The translations under genes were made by a program, and so were the position numbers. A model generated the notes under the pieces. It worked only from the letters and a program-made list of their open reading frames with translations, was not told the DNA's origin and did no database searches. Below are positions 42,781 through 49,006 of a DNA stretch of 49,006 bases, piece by piece. The stretch's first letter is position 1. Every line of letters starts with the position of its first letter. Source of the stretch: Methanoculleus chikugoensis. Its GTDB lineage: Archaea > Halobacteriota > Methanomicrobia > Methanomicrobiales > Methanoculleaceae. The DNA lies in the NCBI RefSeq assembly GCF_900095385.1, contig NZ_FMID01000031.1, positions 1 to 49,006 on the forward strand. The letters are read 5' to 3'.

Positions 42781-44397
42781 TCACCGGACCTTTCCGAACT
42801 CCGTGCTCACGTCTGCGGCCGACCGGTATGTCCGGTCGGAGAACCCCTCGATCGCCGTGATCACGTCCTGAGGAGCGTTGTTCTTCCTGGCCTGGACGAC
42901 GATCTCCTGTTTGCCCGCGGGGTAGTCCATGCCCTTGAGGTAGACCTGCAGGTCCGCAGCGGAGAGGCGGGTGAGGGATGGTACTGTCCTTCGTGCCGCG
43001 GGGGCCTCCTCGACGTGGGTTTCAGATCGGACCGTCTCCTCTCTCCTGACCTCCTCCGCAGTGATCCCGGGCTCCCGCCGCGTTTCCATCGCGGCCGGCT
43101 GCTCCCCGCGGACCTCCCTCCCGAACTCCGTGCTCACGTCGGCTGCCGACCGGTATGTCCGGTCGGAGAACCCCTCGATCGACGAAATGACTTCCTGTGG
43201 GGCATTTTTCCCCCGGGCGTGGGTTACGAGATCCTGCCTCCCTGCCGGATAGTCCATGCCCTTGAGGTAGACCTGCAGGTCCGCAGCGGAGAGACGGGCG
43301 CGGGGTGGTACCGTCCTCCGGGTCGTGGGTGCTTCCTCGCGGACCTCCTCCACGGTTGTCTCGCGAACCTCCCGTGCAGGCATCTCGATTCCGGTCGGCT
43401 GCCGGGTTCGAGCCTCGCTGCCGAATTCCGCGCTCACGTCTGCGGCCGACCGGTATGTCCGGTCGTTGAAGTTCTCAAGTACCGAGACCGCGTTCTGCGG
43501 CATGTTGCTCTGCCGGGCATGGGTTATGAGATCCTGTTTGCTCGCCGGGTAGTTCATGCCCGCAAGGTAGGTCTGCAGCCCGGCGGCCGAGAGGCGACCG
43601 GCGGAAGGCCCCGGGGTCATCAGTGATCGTTCGGCCTCCGTTACCGGCCGGCCCTCCATCGCGCCTGCCGGCTCTCTCCTGACCTCCTCGACGACAGCCT
43701 CGCGGGGCGCGGTCTCGACGATGCGCTCCCTCCTGACCTCCCTGACGCCGGGTTCCCGGGTCTCCCTGGTTGGCGGGGCCTCCGTCGTCACCGGTCGCTC
43801 CTCGACGGGCTGCGTCGTCGGCTGCTCTCCCCAGCCGCGTGCGACCGTCTGGACGGGCGGCGGTGTCGGAACGATCCGCTCTCCGGCAGGGGTCGTTGTC
43901 TCCGCCGGCTTCGTTGCGCCTGCCACTGCTGCTCCGGTGGCCGCTGCTGCAGCCGTGCCCACCCCCCGTGAAGGCGGAACCTCCCTCTCCGTTACCGGGG
44001 CCGTGGGCACCGCTGCTGCGCGTGCCCGGGGCGGTGTCCGGACCAGACTCCAGTCGGCTTCACGAGGCATCCTGTCCCGGGAAAACCCCGAAGAGCTATC
44101 CAGCGTCCGCTTGTCCGCGTCCACGGTAGCACTCCTCTCCCCCGGGCGGGTGCGAACCGCCTCCCAGGGTATGGCGAAATGCTTCTCGCCGAACCCGAGG
44201 ATCCCGCCGTAGGAGAGCACGGCGTATGCGATGCAGCCGCTGTCGCGGTCTATCGCGATATCGCTGATATCGCCGAGGTTCTCTCCTTCCGGGTTTCGCA
44301 CCTTGACGTCCCGGATGTCGTGCGCACGCATCAGGTTCACCGTCTCTCCCCGCCCCGGCCGGGTCTCCAACATCGATCCTGCCTGTTGTTCAGCCAT
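42781..44397 (-). CDS. PRC-barrel protein with three DUF2795-like repeats
   Basis: 538 residues. PRC-barrel at about 15-95, then a long Pro/Thr/Arg/Glu-rich linker (120-265) including an Ala/Gly-rich patch, then three copies of the same 60-residue unit at 269-326, 369-426 and 479-538. The last unit of each paralogue ends in EFGKVR. ATG 44397 has GGAGGGAGAT upstream; a TATA-like CTTAAGTAT lies about 44467-44475. Probably arose by gene duplication plus a repeat gain. Function unknown; PRC-barrels bind RNA or proteins in other settings. Confidence 0.85.
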   Translation of the reverse strand: MAEQQAGSMLETRPGRGETVNLMRAHDIRDVKVRNPEGENLGDISDIAIDRDSGCIAYAVLSYGGILGFGEKHFAIPWEAVRTRPGERSATVDADKRTLDSSSGFSRDRMPREADWSLVRTPPRARAAAVPTAPVTEREVPPSRGVGTAAAAATGAAVAGATKPAETTTPAGERIVPTPPPVQTVARGWGEQPTTQPVEERPVTTEAPPTRETREPGVREVRRERIVETAPREAVVEEVRREPAGAMEGRPVTEAERSLMTPGPSAGRLSAAGLQTYLAGMNYPASKQDLITHARQSNMPQNAVSVLENFNDRTYRSAADVSAEFGSEARTRQPTGIEMPAREVRETTVEEVREEAPTTRRTVPPRARLSAADLQVYLKGMDYPAGRQDLVTHARGKNAPQEVISSIEGFSDRTYRSAADVSTEFGREVRGEQPAAMETRREPGITAEEVRREETVRSETHVEEAPAARRTVPSLTRLSAADLQVYLKGMDYPAGKQEIVVQARKNNAPQDVITAIEGFSDRTYRSAADVSTEFGKVR

Positions 44398-44547
44398 CGT
44401 ATCTCCCTCCAGCTTGTTCTTCTCGAAGAGGTATCCCTTCAAGGCGGGGGAGTAGATGTTCGAGGATACTTAAGGGTTTCCGGCTCGGGCAAGCCGGGCT
44501 GTTTCAGCAGTGAGAACGAAGAATGGAAGCGGATGCCGGTCCGGACC

Positions 44548-45855
44548 TTACGGTCGGGCGTAGCGGAGGATGAGTTCGGTCGCCGCCCTGATATCCCGCC
44601 CCTGCTTCCGTGCTTCGGCGAGATAGGTGTTGTAGACCTCGTCGGTCACGAGCCGCAGTTGCGGGCGGAAGAGATCGGCGTGCATCATCAGGTCGAAGCA
44701 CCGTGCCTCGCTCTCGGTCAGGTTGAGCGCCCGGTACTCCCCGGCATGCGGGATGAACGCCGGGTTTTTGTCGCGGGGCGTCCTGACCGCGAGGTCGGCG
44801 AGCGGCGTCGCCGGGATGGGTTCGGCGCTGCTCACGAAGACGTCGTCGAGGGAGAGTGCGGCGATGAGATCCTTCGTCGCTTCGTAGTCCCGTTCCGTCT
44901 CCCCGGGGTAGCCGACGATGAAACTCCCCGCAACCCGGAGACCGTGCTCCCGGCACCGCTCCACCGCCTCCTCGACCTGCCGGACGGTCGCGCCCTTGCC
45001 CATCATCCGGAGAACCCGGTCGCTCCCCGACTCGATCCCGAAGAAGACCCACCCGATGGTGTACCGCCGGACGGCGTCCAGGACCTCGTCGGTGATGCAG
45101 TCGACGCGGATGTCCGGGGAGGAGACGTTTCGCGCTCCCATCACCTCCGCCATCGAACGAAGGAGGGCGATGAAGGCTTCCGGGTTCATCTCCCCGTCGG
45201 TGGAGCCGTAGAGCGACCCGGTCCCCCCGGAGACCGAGAGCCTCGTCGCGCCGTGCGCCGCAAAGGCCTTCACCTCCTCGACGATGCTTCCGAGCGGCCG
45301 GCTCCGGATCGTCCTCCCGAAGAACCGGGGCACCTGGCAGAAGGTGCACGCCCCGATGCACCCCCGGTGGGTCTCGATGTAGGCGCTCGCTCCCCTGACG
45401 CTCTGGCTCCCGATGTCGTCCGGGATCAGGGGGAGCGGCCGGTCGATCGACGCCGGCGGAGCGGGCGGCGTCACGACCGGCCGGCCGGCGTCGAGGAACG
45501 CGATCCCCGAAAGATCGGGCGACACCCCCTCCTCGACGAGCCGGACCACCGTCTCCTCGCCCTCGCCGACGACCACCGCGTCGGGGGCGAGCTCCCCGAG
45601 CACCATCTCCGGTGCGGCCGAGACCGGCCCCCCGACGTAGACCACCCCTCCGCGCTCGCGGTGTGCCCGGATCAGGTCGCGGATCGCGGGATCGAGGAGG
45701 TGCTGGGTCGAGAAGAGGCTCATGAGCAGGACCGAATCGCCCGGGGCGGCGGGCGTCCGGGTGAGAGCCACCCGGTGTCCCGCGTCGCGGAGGACACCGC
45801 CGATCAGCATGGCGCCGTAGGTGTAGATGCCGGGGGAGAGGATCGTGATCTCCAT
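44548..45855 (-). CDS. B12-binding domain radical SAM protein
   Basis: 435 residues. N-terminal part (about 1-130) is a cobalamin-binding-like fold (GGPVSAAPEMVLGE), followed by the radical SAM motif CIGACTFC (C166, C170, C173) with SGGTGSLYGS and a C-terminal region of unknown role. Members of this class methylate unreactive carbons or rearrange rings; the substrate cannot be told from sequence. TTTTGTATACTG at about 45877-45888 on the minus strand fits a leaderless start at ATG 45855. Confidence 0.85.
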   Translation of the reverse strand: MEITILSPGIYTYGAMLIGGVLRDAGHRVALTRTPAAPGDSVLLMSLFSTQHLLDPAIRDLIRAHRERGGVVYVGGPVSAAPEMVLGELAPDAVVVGEGEETVVRLVEEGVSPDLSGIAFLDAGRPVVTPPAPPASIDRPLPLIPDDIGSQSVRGASAYIETHRGCIGACTFCQVPRFFGRTIRSRPLGSIVEEVKAFAAHGATRLSVSGGTGSLYGSTDGEMNPEAFIALLRSMAEVMGARNVSSPDIRVDCITDEVLDAVRRYTIGWVFFGIESGSDRVLRMMGKGATVRQVEEAVERCREHGLRVAGSFIVGYPGETERDYEATKDLIAALSLDDVFVSSAEPIPATPLADLAVRTPRDKNPAFIPHAGEYRALNLTESEARCFDLMMHADLFRPQLRLVTDEVYNTYLAEARKQGRDIRAATELILRYARP

Positions 45856-45921
45856 GATACAGTATCGCCGGAACAGTATACAAAAGGTGGGGATCTGCCG
45901 GTCAGAGCGGTGCGGGCTGCG

Positions 45922-47133
45922 TCAACTACCCCCGACTGAAGTCGGGGGCATGATACCATAGGTGGCACCATGCTCTTTACAGGCTTGCGATTCCACCTCT
46001 CCTCCGGTGTCGGGGGAGCAGATCGCAATAGGCCGGTTGACGGCGGCCCTGGCAGCGATGTTCCTCGCTGCATTCAGATCAGCGTTCTCCGTATGCCCGC
46101 AGGCGAGGCAGCGGAACGCTGCCTGGGTCTGGCGGTTATCGGGGTGGATGGACCCGCAGGCACTGCACTGCTGGCTCGTATACGCTCCATCGATCACCTG
46201 CACCTGAACCCCGGCCCTGCGGGCCTTGTACTCGATGAAGGATCGAAGTTGGTGGAACGCCCACTTATGATGTCGCTCGCGCTGCCCCTTCGTAACCGTC
46301 GTCCGCAGGAGGATGCCTTTCAGGTCTTCGAGAGCAATCCCCCGCTTCGTGCCTTGTGCCGCGCAAACGATTCTCTTGCTGATGACGTGGTTGGTATTCG
46401 TCTTAAACCGGTGTTCTCTGCCGGAGATCTTTTGCAGTTTTCGTTTGGCCGACCTGGTGCCGACCTTCTGGAGAACCCCCTTGAGTCTACCGTACCGTTG
46501 CCGCACCTTCTCGGTGGCGTCGCTGGAGAAAGTTACTCCGTCGCTCGTGGTGGCGTTCTTCACCACCCCGAGATCGACCCCGAGGTACCCGGAGGGTTCG
46601 GCAGGCTCGATGTCGGGAGTCTCCACGGTCGCGTAGAGCCAGAACGCCCCATCCCGGTAGACGAGGTCCGTCTGCTTGACGGTCGCGACCGCCGGGAAAT
46701 GATCGGGCTTGCGGTACCGGAGTTTGATCCTGCCGTCCAGCGTCCAGATGCTCACCCGGCTCCGGCCGAGGGAGAGCACCCGGGCATCGTAGCAGATGGC
46801 CCCGTGCTCCCGGAATGAGAGCTCGGTGAGGGACTTCAAGGGTTTGCCAAGAGCGGCAAGTACCTTGTTCTGCTCCTTGATCGCCTCTCTGGTGCTCCGG
46901 TAACTCCCGGCAACCTTGCGGATAGCAAGCTGGGCCATCTGCGCCGAGAGCCCGAAGGTCTCCCGAACGTGACGGTACAGCCGCTTCTGCAGACCGATGT
47001 TGGAGAACTGTCGAACAGAGGCGGCAATCGGTGACACTGTGTTGCAGGCGGCATTGTATCGCTCCATCGTGGCGAACAGCGTCTGCCGTTCGTCAGGAGA
47101 CGCAACCAACCGCAATTTCGTCACCGATTGCAT
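45922..47133 (-). CDS. tnpB: TnpB RNA-guided endonuclease-type protein
   Basis: 403 residues. RuvC residues are all present: D187 (GVDLGVV), E269 (ALEDLKG) and D352 (NADLNAARN). The zinc ribbon is C323, C326, C342, C345. TnpB proteins are known to cut DNA using an RNA made from the right end of the element. Here the coding frame runs through the right-end hairpin and stops at 45922-45924, so guide RNA scaffold and C-terminus would overlap. ATG at 47133 (MQSVTKLRL) fits the family; an ATG at 47163 is in frame. Confidence 0.92.
   Translation of the reverse strand: MQSVTKLRLVASPDERQTLFATMERYNAACNTVSPIAASVRQFSNIGLQKRLYRHVRETFGLSAQMAQLAIRKVAGSYRSTREAIKEQNKVLAALGKPLKSLTELSFREHGAICYDARVLSLGRSRVSIWTLDGRIKLRYRKPDHFPAVATVKQTDLVYRDGAFWLYATVETPDIEPAEPSGYLGVDLGVVKNATTSDGVTFSSDATEKVRQRYGRLKGVLQKVGTRSAKRKLQKISGREHRFKTNTNHVISKRIVCAAQGTKRGIALEDLKGILLRTTVTKGQRERHHKWAFHQLRSFIEYKARRAGVQVQVIDGAYTSQQCSACGSIHPDNRQTQAAFRCLACGHTENADLNAARNIAARAAVNRPIAICSPDTGGEVESQACKEHGATYGIMPPTSVGGS
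45929..45948 (-). repeat. Right-end hairpin of the TnpB element
   Basis: Perfect 8-bp stem CCCCCGAC/GTCGGGGG around TGAA, inside the last codons of tnpB. It is the probable end of the guide RNA scaffold; the sequence just beyond (below 45922) would be the guide. Confidence 0.75.
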
Positions 47134-47218
47134 ACATCGTTTCAGTGGGAACTTCCCCAGCATAAAGAATAGCCGCGCGGGACGGAAGTGCATTGTGATA
47201 TACGGAGGGTCGATTCCG

Positions 47219-47238
47219 CCCCGGACTGAAGTCAGGGG
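47219..47238 (-). repeat. Left-end hairpin of the TnpB element
   Basis: CCCC-G-GAC and GTC-A-GGGG around TGAA, the same as the right-end hairpin but with one mismatch. It contains the TGA that ends the neighbouring zinc-ribbon gene (47232-47234). Confidence 0.7.
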
Positions 47239-47915
47239 GCTCCTCGACCCACGATCCTGAACCGCCGGGCCTCGGCGACGGTATGGACACCCCGATCCGA
47301 TGCGGCGATCAACCGTGCCTGGAGCCGCATGATGTCGGCGATGATGGGTTGCGGGTGCTTCTCCAGCGCCTCCGCGACAACGGCGCGGGCCTCCCGGAAC
47401 CTCCCCGCCCGGCGGAGCAGATCCGCGAGGACGGCCTCGTCCGCTCCCTCCAGGGCGGCCAGCCGTTCGCCCTTCTCCCACGCCCGCCGCAGGAGATCAG
47501 CGGCACGTTTCCGGCAGATCCGGGCGGGCACATCCTCCCCCTCGTCGTCGCAGACCCAGGCGGCATGGAGAGACGCCCACGCTGCCTGGGCCGGGAAACC
47601 GAGATCTTCCTGGATGATCGACCAGCAGAGGAAGGTGTTTGCTATTCCAGGGAACTTCCGGGCGTCGAGTTGCCAGCGATAACGCGGGAGTTTCACCACG
47701 TCGGCCGCTCCTTCCGGTGCCTTGCCCGGGTCGGGCGCACAGTAGCCGCAGGACGGGCACCGTTTCACCCATGCGTAGATGGTGGAGCGCAGGGGTTCCG
47801 CGGGGCGGGTGTCGAGGTCTCGCGACCCGACGCTGCCCGCGGCCTCGGGGATGGTGAACCGGCAGGCCTCGCCGCAGACTGCACAGGTGGTACTGAGGTG
47901 ACGGAGGTGGGTCAT
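47232..47915 (-). CDS. DUF2225-like zinc-ribbon protein, C-terminus altered by IS insertion
   Basis: 227 residues from ATG 47915. Two Cys pairs near the N-terminus (CAVCG and CPSCGYC) suggest a zinc ribbon; the rest is helical, TPR-like (residues about 120-215). A DUF2225 match is likely but not certain. The stop codon and the last few residues (about GAP) come from the left end of the TnpB element, so the original C-terminus may be lost. ATATATATT at 47942-47950 is a strong TATA box about 27-35 nt before ATG 47915, which excludes the ATG at 47933. Confidence 0.75.
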   Translation of the reverse strand: MTHLRHLSTTCAVCGEACRFTIPEAAGSVGSRDLDTRPAEPLRSTIYAWVKRCPSCGYCAPDPGKAPEGAADVVKLPRYRWQLDARKFPGIANTFLCWSIIQEDLGFPAQAAWASLHAAWVCDDEGEDVPARICRKRAADLLRRAWEKGERLAALEGADEAVLADLLRRAGRFREARAVVAEALEKHPQPIIADIMRLQARLIAASDRGVHTVAEARRFRIVGRGAP

Positions 47916-47981
47916 CGATGGGCTGAATGGCATATCTGCCGATATATATTTTGCCCACGATGGAATGCCGCGAGATGACGG

Positions 47982-49006
47982 CTACGCTGTAACCCCTTCC
48001 CCGACCCGGCGGGCGTAGGCCGTTACGGCCCACCCGAGGAGGGCTGCTACTCCCGCGACCAGCGCGAGGATCGGCCAGTGGACGGGGCCGGCGGTATCCA
48101 CCGCGAGCCGGACCATGAGGTTTAACGGATTGTAGGGAACGGCCATGACGAGGAGGAAGACCACGACGAGCGCGGTCGAGAAGATGAACTGGGCGCTCGT
48201 CCGTTCACGGTAGTGGAGCGCCACGAGCGCCCCGAGCAGGATGAGGAAGAGCCCGCCTGCCGAGGCGTGGAGGAGGATCGCGGCAGCGTTATCGACCGCG
48301 ATGCCGTTGAACCCGAGGAGGAGGAGCCAGGCTCCGGCCTGCACCGGAACCAGAACCTCGCAGGCCACAACCTTCCCCCAGACCATCTCCGCGAACGTGA
48401 CCGGCGTCGACATCAGCGTCTCGAGCGTCCGGCGCTGGTACTCCTCGGTGATGAGGTCGATGATCAGGGCGGCTGAGACGATCGCCGGGAGGAGGACGAG
48501 CAGCGGGATGAGGAGGCCGTAGACGAACTCGAAGAAGTTCTCGCCGCCACCGGACTCGGGGAAGTTCAGCGAAACCGGGAAGGTGGTCATCCGGTCGGCC
48601 CGAACCTCCCGCAGTTCCTTCTCGTAGCCCTGGAGCACCTCTTTTACCTTGACGTTGATGACGCTCGACTGCAGGTCGTTCTGGATGAGGTAGAGCGTGA
48701 CCATGACCGCCCCCTCCGCATCGGGCGGGGTGTCCGGGACGTAGACCACCGCCGAGACCTGCCGTTCGCGGAGCGCCGCAAGCGCCTGGCCGAGATCCAT
48801 CCGGTGGAGGATGAGGTCGTCTCTCTTCTCGAACTCGTCGATGAGCGGTGAGTCCGCTCCGGCGTAGCCGACACCGTAAGCGATCGTCGAGTAGCCCTCG
48901 ATCGCCTCCGGGTCGTACATGGCGGTGAGCCCCACCATCAAGAATGACGAGAACATCGCGATGAAGACCTGCAGGAGGATCGCAAAGACGATCGTCTTCT
49001 CCGACG
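47982..49006 (-). CDS. ABC-2 type transporter permease, 5' end outside window
   Basis: At least 341 residues are visible; the frame stays open to the window edge (…EKTIVFAILLQVF before the first internal Met at 48956), so the start lies beyond 49006. One membrane helix at the N-terminus, then a long extracellular domain (about 30-150), then five or six helices. The motif TEEYQRRTLETLMSTPV is typical of ABC-2 permeases of the NatB/YhaP kind. The ATPase partner would be upstream, outside the window. Substrate unknown. Confidence 0.88.
   Translation of the reverse strand, partial: SEKTIVFAILLQVFIAMFSSFLMVGLTAMYDPEAIEGYSTIAYGVGYAGADSPLIDEFEKRDDLILHRMDLGQALAALRERQVSAVVYVPDTPPDAEGAVMVTLYLIQNDLQSSVINVKVKEVLQGYEKELREVRADRMTTFPVSLNFPESGGGENFFEFVYGLLIPLLVLLPAIVSAALIIDLITEEYQRRTLETLMSTPVTFAEMVWGKVVACEVLVPVQAGAWLLLLGFNGIAVDNAAAILLHASAGGLFLILLGALVALHYRERTSAQFIFSTALVVVFLLVMAVPYNPLNLMVRLAVDTAGPVHWPILALVAGVAALLGWAVTAYARRVGEGVTA

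Larger units (their letters stand above)
45922..47245 (-). mobile_element. TnpB-only insertion sequence (IS200/IS605 group, IS1341-like)
   Basis: The element carries a full tnpB and no tnpA. Each end has a GAC-TGAA-GTC hairpin: right end 45929-45948 (perfect CCCCCGAC/GTCGGGGG) and left end 47219-47238 (one mismatch). Exact borders are not fixed: probably near 45922-45928 and 47238-47245. Without its own tnpA it would need one from another element to move. The left end reaches into the next gene and gives it a stop codon. Confidence 0.85.

Noticed and set aside
41393-44397. CRISPR-like or DNA-level direct repeats
   Set aside because: The repetition is of protein units about 180 bp long inside coding sequence, with diverged codons and no spacer pattern.
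44179-45939. 586-codon plus-strand frame
   Set aside because: It is antisense to the B12 radical SAM gene and has no ribosome site or recognisable domain.
1-49006. tRNA and rRNA genes
   Set aside because: I checked the gene-free stretches for acceptor-stem and T-loop patterns and saw none. A tRNAscan run would settle it.

Overview
The window is a GC-rich archaeal chromosome segment from a hydrogenotrophic methanogen. It is most likely a member of the Methanomicrobiales close to Methanoculleus; this is inferred from gene content and I could not run a similarity search. The core evidence is a complete methyl-coenzyme M reductase operon in the order mcrB-D-G-A with no mcrC, a divergent formylmethanofuran dehydrogenase operon (fwdD-B-A-C), and a six-gene Ech-type membrane NiFe hydrogenase. 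Many genes have an archaeal TATA element about 25 nt before a leaderless or nearly leaderless start.

Layout. 1-10.3 kb: a P-type cation ATPase cut by the window edge, a secreted beta-propeller protein, a sodium/calcium exchanger-type antiporter, a YkgJ-type cysteine-cluster protein, an SLC13/TrkA-C permease and a disulfide-oxidoreductase-like flavoprotein. 10.7-15.8 kb: echA-F on the minus strand, translationally coupled. 16-19.4 kb: a HIT protein with a strikingly structured leader, a DUF362 ferredoxin protein, an RNase III with an altered catalytic site, and a divergent DEDDh-like nuclease. 19.5-25.1 kb: moeA and fwdDBAC on the minus strand. 25.1-26.0 kb: a divergent regulatory region with several hairpins. 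26.0-30.4 kb: mcrBDGA. 31-36 kb: dinB with a PCNA-binding tail, a frameshifted serine protease of the SDH family, a lipoprotein, an HNH nuclease, a TPR protein and a MerR regulator. 36-45.9 kb: a GH13 glycosidase, a geranylgeranyl-reductase-family flavoprotein, an AblB-like acetyltransferase, a radical SAM/HhH protein, two paralogous PRC-barrel/repeat proteins and a B12-binding radical SAM protein. 45.9-49 kb: a TnpB-only IS element, a zinc-ribbon protein whose stop codon lies in the IS end, and an ABC-2 permease cut by the window edge.

How the parts fit. Fwd reduces CO2 to formylmethanofuran with low-potential ferredoxin, Ech can supply that ferredoxin from H2 using the ion gradient, and Mcr releases methane. 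MoeA fits the molybdopterin or tungstopterin demand of FwdB. The ion-transport genes at the left fit an ion-gradient economy, but that link is inference.

Most unusual signals: (1) a 15-bp stem enclosing two further hairpins just upstream of the HIT gene, with TATA position and start consistent with a structured mRNA leader; (2) RNase III with Asn at the position of a metal-binding Asp; (3) three intergenic copies of a GC-rich, MITE-like repeat with GATATCGCC termini, whose flanks are swapped relative to the core in one copy; (4) a protease gene broken by a single frameshift at a stop codon; (5) two adjacent PRC-barrel proteins carrying two and three copies of a 60-residue repeat.
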